Shown here: positions 7,459 through 15,718 of the stretch, in pieces
Layout of the letters: each line of letters starts with the position of its first letter
How positions within the stretch are numbered: position 1 is the first letter of the stretch
From: Rhodobacteraceae bacterium UBA6197
GTDB taxonomy: Bacteria; Pseudomonadota; Alphaproteobacteria; Rhodobacterales; Rhodobacteraceae
DNA: 64,000 nucleotides
Direction: 5' to 3'
NCBI GenBank assembly: GCA_002422085.1
Contig: DISZ01000019.1
Coordinates: 263,378 to 327,377 of the forward strand
Position numbers and translations under genes: made by a program
Notes under the pieces: model-generated
The model's database searches: none
What the model saw: the letters and a program-made list of their open reading frames with translations, nothing else
Told to the model about the DNA's origin: nothing

Positions 7459-9528
7459 TCAGCGCAGCGCCGCCTCGATATTGCCACCGTCAACGGTCAT
7501 CACATGTGCCGTCGTGCGACCCGCACTGGCCAGCATCACGAAAGCCTCGGCGACATGGCGTGCCTCGACCTCGCGCGCCAGCAGGTTGCCGCCCATATAG
7601 CTGGCGTGGTCAAGGCCGCGCGCCGCCGATCGCGTGGCGATCATGCTGTCGGTCAGCAACCCCGAGCGGATCCGGTCGGCGTTGATACCGTTGACACGAA
7701 TCCCCTCGGCCCCCAGTTCCAGTGCGAGCTGGCGCAACAGGAAAAAGGTGGTGGCCTTGGGCAGGCCGTAGGCGGCAAAGCCTCGGCCCGGGTTGACGGC
7801 CTGTTTCGATACGTTGATCAGGATTTGCCCCACATCACCTGCTCCGCGCCCGCCCCGGCCAGCCGCTTGCGTCCGAAACGCCGCGATGGCCGCCTGGGCA
7901 AAGGCCTGATGGGCAAAGAAATTCAGCTCAAAGCTTTTGCGCAGCACATCATCGGGCAGGGTCGCCACCTCGCCGGTAAAGGCCGCGCCGGCGTTCGAGA
8001 CCAGAATATCCAGCCCGCCAAAGCGGTGCAGACAGGCTTGAACGGCCTGCGTCGCCGCGCCCGGCGCGGTGATGTCGCAGGCGATGCCGCCGTGGTCGCG
8101 CCCCAAAGCTGCCAGCGCCTCGGCAAGGGCGGCCTCTTCGCGGTCGACCAGGAACAGGCTTGCGCCTTCGGCCGCAAAGGCCTGCGCCGTGGCCAGACCG
8201 ATCGCCCCGGCGCCGCCGGTAACCAGCACCACCTGCCCCTGAAAGCGCGGCGGCTTGGCTTTGCCCAGCTTGGCCTGTTCCAGCGACCAGTATTCCATCT
8301 CGAACAGGTCCGCGGCCGAAATCGGGGAGTAACCACCCGCCGCCTCGCCGGCAGTCATCACGCGGGCGGTCTGCTCACCGATATCGGCAGCGATCCGGGC
8401 GCCCGTCGCGTCGGCGCCAACCCCGACGATCCCTGCGCCGGCCAGCCAGACCAGCCCAGGCATCGGGTTCGCCATCACCAGGCCGCCGCCTACGCGCGGG
8501 GCTTGGCTGTCGAAGTAGGCGCGGTATTGGCTGGCAAAATCGGCCACTTTTGCGCGCATCGCTTCGGGGCCGGCGGCGACTGTGGCCGCGTCCAGCACCA
8601 GTGGATGCCCTTTGGTGCGGATAACATGGTCGGGCGTCGCCACCCCGCGCCGCGCCAGCGCCTCCAGATCGGGGCGCGCCAGAAACGACTGCGCCTCGGC
8701 ATTGGCACGCAAATCCAGCACCGGCAAACCCGCAGTTTCTGGCAGCACCGAGGCCAAAGCCCCGCGCAACCCCGCCAAGGCTTGCGCCAGACCCTCGGCG
8801 GGCAGGGCCGCCGCCGGTTTCAGCGGCGCCGCCCGGCGATCCGCCAGCCAGGCCTCGACCTCATTGCCATGCGCCACCAACCGCTCATACGAGGCTTTCG
8901 CCGTCGGCCCCCAGGTGAAATGCCCGTGGTTGAGCAACAACAATCCCTCGGCCTCGGGATGCGCCTCAAACGCTTCGACGGCAGCCTTGGCCAGACCGAA
9001 ACCCGGCATCACATAGGGCACCAGCACCAGCCGGTCGCCAAAGATCTCGCGGCAGGCCGCGGCCGCTTCGGGCAGGTTCGCCAGTGCCAGAAAGGCCGTG
9101 GCATGGGTGTGATCGACATATTTATGCGGCAACCAGGCGTGCAACAGCGCTTCGACCGACGGGTTCGGCCCGGTGCTGTCCAGCAGATTGCTGCGCTGCA
9201 CATTGACCATCGCCTCATCCGACAGGCTGTCCAGCGCGCGCAACCGCATCAACGGCGCCAGCCGCACCGCCGGCAGACCTGCCGCCTCGATCGTTCCCAG
9301 ATCGTGACCCGAACCCTTGACGTGCAGCACCTCCACGAGGTCACCGAACACATCCACCGCCGTCAACTTGACCGAGGTATTCCCGCCCCCATGCAGCACC
9401 AGATCCGGATCCCGACCGATGATCTGCGATGAATACACCCTCAGCGCCAGTTCGCGCGCATTGGGGTCCGACCCGGCGGCGTCTTGAAATGCGTGGGCAT
9501 CGGCGTCTTGCCAGCGGTTCGGGATCAT
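7459..9528 (-). CDS. Bifunctional class II aldolase / short-chain dehydrogenase (RhaD-type)
   Basis: 689 residues in two domains. Residues 1-420 are a class II aldolase/adducin-type domain with HGGGNTS (46-52) and the zinc-ligand motifs DHTH (139-142) and HGH (201-203). Residues 430-689 are an SDR dehydrogenase with TGGAGAIG (437-444), SNAG, Ser574 and Y587-x3-K591. Characterised relatives cleave rhamnulose-1-phosphate to DHAP and lactaldehyde, and the SDR half acts on the aldehyde. Here no rhamnose genes are nearby; the neighbours are mtnA, mtnK and an RLP. I therefore infer that it cleaves a 5-substituted ribulose-1-phosphate, as in the DHAP shunt. It is divergent from the SorC regulator. 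The start at 9528 is chosen by homology. Confidence 0.85.
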   Translation of the reverse strand: MIPNRWQDADAHAFQDAAGSDPNARELALRVYSSQIIGRDPDLVLHGGGNTSVKLTAVDVFGDLVEVLHVKGSGHDLGTIEAAGLPAVRLAPLMRLRALDSLSDEAMVNVQRSNLLDSTGPNPSVEALLHAWLPHKYVDHTHATAFLALANLPEAAAACREIFGDRLVLVPYVMPGFGLAKAAVEAFEAHPEAEGLLLLNHGHFTWGPTAKASYERLVAHGNEVEAWLADRRAAPLKPAAALPAEGLAQALAGLRGALASVLPETAGLPVLDLRANAEAQSFLARPDLEALARRGVATPDHVIRTKGHPLVLDAATVAAGPEAMRAKVADFASQYRAYFDSQAPRVGGGLVMANPMPGLVWLAGAGIVGVGADATGARIAADIGEQTARVMTAGEAAGGYSPISAADLFEMEYWSLEQAKLGKAKPPRFQGQVVLVTGGAGAIGLATAQAFAAEGASLFLVDREEAALAEALAALGRDHGGIACDITAPGAATQAVQACLHRFGGLDILVSNAGAAFTGEVATLPDDVLRKSFELNFFAHQAFAQAAIAAFRTQAAGRGGRGAGDVGQILINVSKQAVNPGRGFAAYGLPKATTFFLLRQLALELGAEGIRVNGINADRIRSGLLTDSMIATRSAARGLDHASYMGGNLLAREVEARHVAEAFVMLASAGRTTAHVMTVDGGNIEAALR

Positions 9529-9584
9529 TTTCTCTTGTCCTTGGGCTTGGAGGATCGGATAGGTTTGCGCAACAGCGGAACTCA

Positions 9585-9616
9585 TTGACCTTTGGTTGCG
9601 TTTATACAAAAGTCAA
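9585..9616. promoter_or_regulatory. Probable SorC-family operator between aldolase and regulator genes
   Basis: The arms TTGACCTTTG (9585-9594) and CAAAAGTCAA (9607-9616) form an inverted repeat with one mismatch and a 12-base spacer in the 130-base divergent intergenic region. A second, weaker dyad (ATCAA/TTGAT, 9618-9637) follows. The same half-site TTGACnTTTG recurs at 13083-13092. Assigning it to the adjacent SorC-type regulator is inference. Confidence 0.5.
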
Positions 9617-9658
9617 CATCAAGTGGCAAACGTTGATTTTGGCGGAATCGAGGGCGGG

Positions 9659-10624
9659 ATGGCGACGGTAAAGCGGCGAATGACGGGCCAGATCAGTGGC
9701 GAGAACGTCGTGATCGAGGTGGCGTGGATGTACTATCACGACGGGCTGAACCAAAAGGACATCGCCGACCGGCTGGGCATTTCACGCGCCACCGTGGTGA
9801 ACTACCTGCAAGAGGCGCGCGAAACCGGGCTGATCCGGATCACCCTTGCCGCCCCGGCCTTTACCAACCACCGCCTTGCTGTCGCGCTGCGTCAGAAATT
9901 CGGACTGTCGGCGGCCTATGTCGTGCCCGATCAGGGCGCCGATGAAGAACAGGCCTTTGCGCGCGTGGTGCAGGCCGCCGCCGATTGGCTGCCCGCCTTG
10001 CTCTGCCCCGGCGACCGGCTTGGCGTCGCATGGGGGCGCACAGTCTACGAAATCGCCGAAACAGTCGAGCCGCACCGGATCGACGACATGACCGTGCTGC
10101 AATTGGTCGGCTCGATGGCCACGCCCTACGGCTTCACCGCCGAGGCCTGCTCGACCCGACTCGCGCAACGGCTCGAGGCGCGCTGTTTGAACCTGCACGC
10201 ACCCGCCGTGGTCAGCCGCGCCGAACTCGCGCGGGAACTGCGCGAGGAACCGATCCTGAAAGCCCAGCTCGACCAGCTGGAAACAGTCAACAAATTCCTG
10301 TTCTCGGTCGGCACCTGTGCGGCGGATAGCCATATCGTGTCGTCTGGACTCGCCTCACTCGAGGATCTGCGCTGGCATGTCGCCCGCGGCGCCACGGGTG
10401 TGCTGTGCGGCCGCTTCATCACAGCGGCAGGCGCTCCGATCCCCGGCGCCATGGAAGAGCGGATGATCGGGATCACCCTCGACCGCCTTGTCGGCCTTGA
10501 AATGGGTATTCTCGTCACCCCCGGCCATGACAAGATCGAAGCCACCCGCGCCGCAATTCGTGGCGGTTATGTCACCCATTTGTGCACCGGCATGACGGTC
10601 GCCGAAGCGTTGCTGGCTGACTGA
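9659..10624 (+). CDS. SorC/DeoR-type sugar-binding transcriptional regulator
   Basis: 321 residues starting MATVKRRMTG after a GAGGGCGGG ribosome-binding stretch. The N-terminus has a sigma-factor-like helix-turn-helix (NQKDIADRLGISRATVVNYLQEAR, about residues 30-53). The rest is a SorC sugar-phosphate-binding domain with GDRLGVAWGRTV and a C-terminal GHDKIEATRAAIRGGYVTHLCTG. The family usually senses a phosphorylated sugar intermediate. It is divergent from the aldolase gene and convergent with mtnA (11 bases between stops), so it most likely regulates the whole 7.4-20.4 kb island. The ligand is not known; a 5-substituted pentose-1-phosphate is a reasonable guess. Confidence 0.85.
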   Translation: MATVKRRMTGQISGENVVIEVAWMYYHDGLNQKDIADRLGISRATVVNYLQEARETGLIRITLAAPAFTNHRLAVALRQKFGLSAAYVVPDQGADEEQAFARVVQAAADWLPALLCPGDRLGVAWGRTVYEIAETVEPHRIDDMTVLQLVGSMATPYGFTAEACSTRLAQRLEARCLNLHAPAVVSRAELARELREEPILKAQLDQLETVNKFLFSVGTCAADSHIVSSGLASLEDLRWHVARGATGVLCGRFITAAGAPIPGAMEERMIGITLDRLVGLEMGILVTPGHDKIEATRAAIRGGYVTHLCTGMTVAEALLAD

Positions 10625-10635
10625 CGACCGCGCTT

Positions 10636-11730
10636 TCAGCTATTGCGTCGATCAGGAAACATCGCGGCCATCGCCTCGGGCGTGGCGGCGCAGATGCCGC
10701 GTTCGGTAATCAGGCCGGTAACCAGATGCGCCGGAGTGACATCAAAGGCAGGGTTGCGCGCGGGCGTGCCGTCGGGCGAAATTTGCACCATCACCACCCG
10801 CCCCTCGGGGTCACGCCCCTGCACATGCGTCACCTCATGGCCGCCGCGTTCCTCAATCGGAATTTCGACAACCCCATCGCGCACAGTCCAGTCGATCGTG
10901 GGCGACGGCAGCGCCACATAGAACGGCACGTCATTGGCCTTGGCGGCCAATGCCTTGAGATAGGTGCCGATCTTGTTGCAGACATCGCCATTTGCGGTCG
11001 TGCGGTCGGTGCCGACGATGACCATATCGACCTCGCCATGCTGCATCAGGTGGCCGCCGGCATTGTCGACGACAAGGTCATGCGGCACGCCGTGTGAATT
11101 CAGTTCCCACGCGGTCAGCTGCGCGCCCTGATTGCGGGGCCGGGTTTCATCGACGAAGACATGGACCGCGATTCCGGCCTCGACCGCGTGGTAGATCGGC
11201 GAGGTGGCGGTGCCCCAATCCACCGTCGCAGGCCAGCCCGCATTGCAATGGGTCAGGATATTGACCGGGGCGCCGCCCTTGCGCGCCGAGATTTCGCGGA
11301 TGATGGCCAGCCCGTTTTCGCCGATTCGGCGGTTGATCTCGACATCTTCTTCAGCAATCTCGTCGGCGCGGGTCATTGCGGCCGCCGCGCGGTCCTCGGG
11401 CGCAAGCGGCGCCAGAACGCGGCTCATCTCATCCAGTGCCCAGCGCAGGTTGATCGCGGTAGGGCGGGTGTCGTGCAGCACCTCCCATGTTTCGCGCAGC
11501 GAAGCGTCCGACGGGTCGGCGGCCATTTGCACCGCCATGCCATAGGCCGCCGTCGCCCCGATCAGCGGCGCGCCACGCACCCACATGTCCCGGATCGCTT
11601 CGGCGAATTCGGCGCGGTTGCGCAGCGGCACTATGCGCAGCTCGTGCGGCAGCCAGCGTTGGTCGATGATGCGGACCTCGCCCGAGGGTTCACGCCAGAT
11701 GGAGCGGAAGGGTTTGCCGTCGATCTTCAT
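10636..11730 (-). CDS. mtnA: S-methyl-5-thioribose-1-phosphate isomerase (or 5-deoxyribose-1-phosphate isomerase)
   Basis: 364 residues, eIF2B-like fold. It isomerises an aldose-1-phosphate to the ketose-1-phosphate. The catalytic cysteine lies in LTHCNAGWPATVDWGT (Cys162) and the catalytic aspartate in VGTDRTTANGDVCNKIGTY (Asp242); RGAPLIGATAAYG (52-64) is the N-terminal signature. The usual family text around the Asp, as I remember it, is GADRIAANGDVANK, so this copy is somewhat divergent. That leaves room for the DrdI (5-deoxyribose) role. Its ATG overlaps the mtnK stop (ATGA). Confidence 0.9.
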   Translation of the reverse strand: MKIDGKPFRSIWREPSGEVRIIDQRWLPHELRIVPLRNRAEFAEAIRDMWVRGAPLIGATAAYGMAVQMAADPSDASLRETWEVLHDTRPTAINLRWALDEMSRVLAPLAPEDRAAAAMTRADEIAEEDVEINRRIGENGLAIIREISARKGGAPVNILTHCNAGWPATVDWGTATSPIYHAVEAGIAVHVFVDETRPRNQGAQLTAWELNSHGVPHDLVVDNAGGHLMQHGEVDMVIVGTDRTTANGDVCNKIGTYLKALAAKANDVPFYVALPSPTIDWTVRDGVVEIPIEERGGHEVTHVQGRDPEGRVVMVQISPDGTPARNPAFDVTPAHLVTGLITERGICAATPEAMAAMFPDRRNS

Positions 11731-12980
11731 AGGCCTTTGTCCTTTGCGTTATAGTGGCGGGCAAGCCCAAGCACCGCGTCGATATCGGCGATCTGTCCCT
11801 GCCCCAGCATCAGATCGCGCCCCAACCGCAGGCCGCGGGCCTCGCAATCAGCACGGCGGGCGTCGTCCTCGATCCGGTCGTATTCGGCGATATGGGCAAG
11901 GCCCAGCGTACGGCGGTGCATCTCGACACCGCAAAAACCGAGGGTGTCGTGCCAGATCTGCGCCAGAACTGCACGCAGGGCCGGCTGGCTGCTATGGCCC
12001 TGATCTTCAAAAAGCGTCGCCGGGAACAGGATCCCGCTACGTTCGGTTTGCCACAGCTGGGTGAATTCGGCCTCGAAGGTGGTCCAGATATCCGACACGA
12101 CCGACAGGATCCATTCCTGATAGGCCGCACGCGCGCCAAGGGTCTCGGCGTGGCCGGGCTGGGCGTGATAGGCCATCAGGAAATTCGCCAGCAACATACC
12201 CACATCAAAACCGATCGGGCCATAGGTGGCGAATTCCGGGTCAATCACCTTGGCCTCATCGCCCGAAACCATCACCGAGCCGGTGTGCAGATCGCCATGC
12301 AGCATGGTCTCGGCGCGGCTGGTGAAGGCCAGCTTCAACTGCTGCGCCACCACCTTGAGTGCGACATCGGCGCGCAGTTCGGCCACCAGAGGCGCCAGTT
12401 GCGGCGTAAAGCGGTTCATCTCGGCGTCGAAATAGGGGTCGGTGAAAACGAGGTTCTCGGTGATATCGCAGACCTCGCCATTGCCGGCGAAAAGCGCCAG
12501 ATCGGCCTTGCGATCAAGCGGTTTCATCGACAGATCCGATCCGCGAAACAGCGTCCGGGCGCAATATTCGCCAAGCCGCCGGCCCAGCCCGCCATGCGTG
12601 ACCCCCGCCATCAGGCTTTGGCGCAAGATCACATGCGGGGTCAGGAACTCCATCACCACGATCGCCTGCGCTTCGTCAAAGTGAAACACGCGCGGCACCG
12701 CGCCGGGGTCGCGCGCGTCTTGCCGGATCAGCGCGTTATACTCGAAATAGGCGCGTTTCAGCGGCAGCGGCCAGCTTTCCCCGACCAGCCGCACATAGGG
12801 CAGCGCCTGTTTCACGATCAAGCTGCCCAAGGGGCCATCAATGATGAAGACCAGGTTCAGGTTGCCGTCGCCCACCTCGCGCACTTGCCATTGGGCGGGG
12901 TCGCCAAGGTGGTCGTGAATCGCCGCAAGCGGGCCAAGCCGCGCGGCCATGGTGCCGGGTGTCAGCGCTTCATATCCCAT
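11727..12980 (-). CDS. mtnK: S-methyl-5-thioribose kinase
   Basis: 417 residues with a protein-kinase-like (APH) fold. The catalytic loop is HGDLHTGS (228-235), and the metal-binding IDPEFA (246-251) with GPIGFDVG follows, both characteristic of MtnK. VGDGNLNLVF near residue 37 is the nucleotide-binding glycine-rich start. MtnK phosphorylates C1 of 5-methylthioribose; relatives (DrdK) act on 5-deoxyribose. It is divergent from the ABC importer and translationally coupled to mtnA. Start at 12980 (MGYEALTPGTM); an upstream in-frame extension looks non-coding. Confidence 0.92.
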   Translation of the reverse strand: MGYEALTPGTMAARLGPLAAIHDHLGDPAQWQVREVGDGNLNLVFIIDGPLGSLIVKQALPYVRLVGESWPLPLKRAYFEYNALIRQDARDPGAVPRVFHFDEAQAIVVMEFLTPHVILRQSLMAGVTHGGLGRRLGEYCARTLFRGSDLSMKPLDRKADLALFAGNGEVCDITENLVFTDPYFDAEMNRFTPQLAPLVAELRADVALKVVAQQLKLAFTSRAETMLHGDLHTGSVMVSGDEAKVIDPEFATYGPIGFDVGMLLANFLMAYHAQPGHAETLGARAAYQEWILSVVSDIWTTFEAEFTQLWQTERSGILFPATLFEDQGHSSQPALRAVLAQIWHDTLGFCGVEMHRRTLGLAHIAEYDRIEDDARRADCEARGLRLGRDLMLGQGQIADIDAVLGLARHYNAKDKGL

Positions 12981-13066
12981 CGCTGTTGCCTTTCGTTCGT
13001 CTTGCGGATCGCGGTCCAGGACCCTGCCGCATGCCTCTTTCGAAAGCAGGATTTCCGTTTTGCAGG

Positions 13067-13092
13067 CAATTGTCAAATGGTATTGACATTTG
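13067..13092. promoter_or_regulatory. Putative operator between mtnK and the ABC importer
   Basis: CAATTGTCAA (13067-13076) and TTGACATTTG (13083-13092) are an inverted pair with one mismatch and a six-base spacer. The half-site is the one found at 9585-9616 but in the opposite relative orientation. TTGACA may double as a -35 element for the importer operon; no convincing -10 is obvious. It probably binds the SorC-type regulator. Confidence 0.45.
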
Positions 13093-13135
13093 AGAAATTC
13101 GACGTCTAGCTAGCCTTCGAGTGGAGGAGAACATC

Positions 13136-14650
13136 GTGACCGAAGCGACGATCAAGCTGGTCGGGCTACGCAAGGCCTTTGGCAAAAATCAGGTTCTACG
13201 CGGAGTCGATCTGGATCTGGCACCCGGTCAGGTCACCGTTCTCATGGGCGCCAATGGCGCGGGCAAATCCACACTGGTCAAGGTTCTTTGCGGGGTTCAC
13301 GCGGCAGACGCGGGCACGGTCACGCTGGCGGGGGTGGCCTTTGCGCCGGCCTCGCCGTCGGCGGCGCTCAGGGCGGGCGTGGTGACGGTGCATCAAAACA
13401 TCAACGACGGTGTGGTGCCTGACCTCGATGTTGCCTCGAACCTGTTGCTGGACCATCTGGCCGATGGTGCGGGGGCATTTCTGAATGATCGCAAGATGCG
13501 CGCACGGGCGCGTGAAATTGCCGCCGCCGTCGGGCTGGAGGTCGATGTTGCGCGCCCGGTGGCGGGGCTGGCGCTGGCCGATCGGCAGTTGGTTTCGATC
13601 GCGCGGGCGATGGCGCAAGAACCACAGCTTTTGATCCTGGACGAGCCGACCTCGTCGCTGTCGGCGACCGAGGCCGAAAGGCTGTTCGCGCTGATCGAGC
13701 GGCTACGCGCGCAAGGCGTGGCGATCCTTTATATTTCGCACCGGATGAGCGATATCCGGCGCCTTGCCGACCGGATCGTGTCGATGCGCGACGGCGCCAT
13801 TTCGGGGCGGTTCGAGGGGCAACCGCTGGATTATTCCGGTGCGGTGCGGGCCATGCTGGGCCATGAGATCACCGAGGTCGACATCACCATTCCGACGCCC
13901 GGCGCCCCGGTGCTCGAGGCGCGCGGGTTGGTGCTGCGCCCCGGTGCGCGGCCCTTTGATCTGACCGCGCCACAAAACGAGGTGATCGCCATCACTGGCC
14001 TTGTGGGCAGCGGCAAGACGGCGCTGGCTGAGGTGCTGTTCGGGCTGGCGCAACCGACCGCCGGCAGCTTGCGGCTGGACGATGCCCCCTACACGCCGCG
14101 CACCGCGACCGAGGCGGTGGCGGCGGGCGTGTTCTTGTGCCCGAAAGACCGGCTGATCAACGCCGTGGTTGCCGATTTCGACATCACCCGCAACCTGACC
14201 CTGCCGTTCCTGCGCCGCCACAGCCGCGCGCATTTCCTGCGCCGCGCTTCGGAAAATGCCACTGCCACACGGATGGTGGGTGAAATGGGTGTGGTCTGCC
14301 AATCGCCCGCCGATGGCATTCTGACGTTGTCGGGTGGCAATCAGCAAAAGGTCATGGTGGCGCGCTGGATGGCCGAGGCCTCGCGGCTGCTTATTCTGGA
14401 CGAGCCGTTTCAGGGCGTCGATATTCAGGCGCGGCGCGACATCTGCGCCAAGATCCGGGCCACGGCACAGACCCGCGCCACCATTGTCTTTGTCGCCGAA
14501 CTGGACGAGGCGCTGGAGGTTGCCGACCGGATTCTGGTGCTGAGCGAGCATTCCATCGTCGGCGCCCATCGCAATGAAAACATCGACGTGGCCGCGATCA
14601 TGGCCGAGGTCGTCGATGCCGCCCCCGAAACAACACGAGAACTCGCATGA
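13136..14650 (+). CDS. Sugar ABC transporter ATP-binding protein (RbsA/MglA type, duplicated)
   Basis: 504 residues containing two ATPase domains in tandem. NBD1 has Walker A GANGAGKST (38-46) and Walker B LLILDEPTSSLS. NBD2 has a glycine loop GLVGSGKTA, the signature LSGGNQQKVMVARW and Walker B LLILDEPFQGVD. This duplicated layout is typical of CUT2 importers for ribose, galactose and similar monosaccharides. The GTG at 13136 is preferred because GGAGGAG lies six bases upstream; the track-length start at 13121 overlaps that ribosome-binding site. Its stop overlaps the permease start (ATGA). Confidence 0.93.
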   Translation: MTEATIKLVGLRKAFGKNQVLRGVDLDLAPGQVTVLMGANGAGKSTLVKVLCGVHAADAGTVTLAGVAFAPASPSAALRAGVVTVHQNINDGVVPDLDVASNLLLDHLADGAGAFLNDRKMRARAREIAAAVGLEVDVARPVAGLALADRQLVSIARAMAQEPQLLILDEPTSSLSATEAERLFALIERLRAQGVAILYISHRMSDIRRLADRIVSMRDGAISGRFEGQPLDYSGAVRAMLGHEITEVDITIPTPGAPVLEARGLVLRPGARPFDLTAPQNEVIAITGLVGSGKTALAEVLFGLAQPTAGSLRLDDAPYTPRTATEAVAAGVFLCPKDRLINAVVADFDITRNLTLPFLRRHSRAHFLRRASENATATRMVGEMGVVCQSPADGILTLSGGNQQKVMVARWMAEASRLLILDEPFQGVDIQARRDICAKIRATAQTRATIVFVAELDEALEVADRILVLSEHSIVGAHRNENIDVAAIMAEVVDAAPETTRELA

Positions 14651-15666
14651 ACCCTGACAAACGTTCCGCCGTCGAACTGATGATCCGCTACGGCTTTCTG
14701 GTGCTGATGGCCGGGTTGATCGTGTTTTTCGGCTCTACCGCCGAGGGGTTTCTGACCCCGTTCAGCGCGGTGTTCATTCTGCAATCTGTGGCAATCACCG
14801 GGATTCTGGCGCTGGGGGTCACCGCCACGCTGGTGGTGGGCGGGTTCGATCTGTCGATCGGCGCGGTGGCGACGTCGGCGCTGATGCTGTCGTCCTATGT
14901 CATGGTCGTGTGGGAGCTCAGTGCCTTTTGGGCGGTGCTGTTGTGCCTGTTGATGGGGGCGGCGGTCGGACTGGTGAATGGCCTGTTGATCGTCAAGATG
15001 AAGGTGCCCGACCTTCTGGCCACGTTGGGAATGATGTTCCTGCTGGTCGGCGCGCAGCGGATCCCGACCGAGGGGCGCTCGATTTCCACCGGGATGAGCC
15101 TGCCCGACGGCAGCACCGCCAACGGCACGTTTTCCGAAGGATTCCTGATGCTGGGTCGGCACCGGCTGGACCTGATCCTGCCTGATCTGCTGCCACTGTC
15201 GGTAGTGTTCCTGATCGCGATCGCGGTGGCGGTCTGGGTGTTTCTGGAACTGACGCGGCACGGGCGGCTGATGTATGCGATCGGCTCGAACGCGCAGGCG
15301 GCGGCCTTGGCGGGGGCGAATGTGAACCGCTACAAGGTGGTGGCCTACATGATCTCGGGGGTGCTGGCCTCGGTTGGCGGGATCTTGCTGGCCGCGCGGC
15401 TGGGGCGCGGCGACGTGGCCTCGGGCAACAACCTTTTGCTGGACGCGGTGGCCGCCGCGCTGATCGGCTTTGCGGTGCTGGGCGCGTCAAAACCGAATGC
15501 CTTTGGCACGGCCATCGGGGCGCTGTTCGTGGGGATCCTGCTGCAGGGTCTGACGATGCTGAACGCGCCCTACTATACGCAGGATTTCATCAAGGGCGCG
15601 GTTCTGGTCGTCGCTCTTGTGTTCACTTTCGCGCTGTCTGCCAGAGGAAGCCGGGGGCGCGGCTGA
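14647..15666 (+). CDS. Sugar ABC transporter permease (CUT2, RbsC type)
   Basis: 339 residues with roughly nine hydrophobic spans, beginning MNPDKRSAVELMIRYGF. The family segment GGFDLSIGAVAT in the N-terminal third and GSNAQAAALAGANVNRYK in the second half are the CUT2 permease signatures. It overlaps the ATPase gene by four bases and precedes the binding protein, so it forms the membrane part of the same importer. Confidence 0.92.
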   Translation: MNPDKRSAVELMIRYGFLVLMAGLIVFFGSTAEGFLTPFSAVFILQSVAITGILALGVTATLVVGGFDLSIGAVATSALMLSSYVMVVWELSAFWAVLLCLLMGAAVGLVNGLLIVKMKVPDLLATLGMMFLLVGAQRIPTEGRSISTGMSLPDGSTANGTFSEGFLMLGRHRLDLILPDLLPLSVVFLIAIAVAVWVFLELTRHGRLMYAIGSNAQAAALAGANVNRYKVVAYMISGVLASVGGILLAARLGRGDVASGNNLLLDAVAAALIGFAVLGASKPNAFGTAIGALFVGILLQGLTMLNAPYYTQDFIKGAVLVVALVFTFALSARGSRGRG

Positions 15667-15718
15667 CGACACCAAGCAACGACACTGACCAACGAAAATT
15701 GGAGCAAGGGAGGAAACC

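Noticed and set aside
7174..9432. 752-codon plus-strand frame opposite the aldolase/dehydrogenase gene
   Set aside because: It has a composition rich in His, Gln and Arg typical of antisense shadows; the minus-strand frame has complete aldolase and SDR motifs.
7459..9528. Calling the aldolase/SDR fusion a rhamnose gene (rhaD)
   Set aside because: No rhamnose isomerase, kinase or transporter is present; neighbours are mtnA, mtnK and an RLP, so the rhamnose name would mislead.
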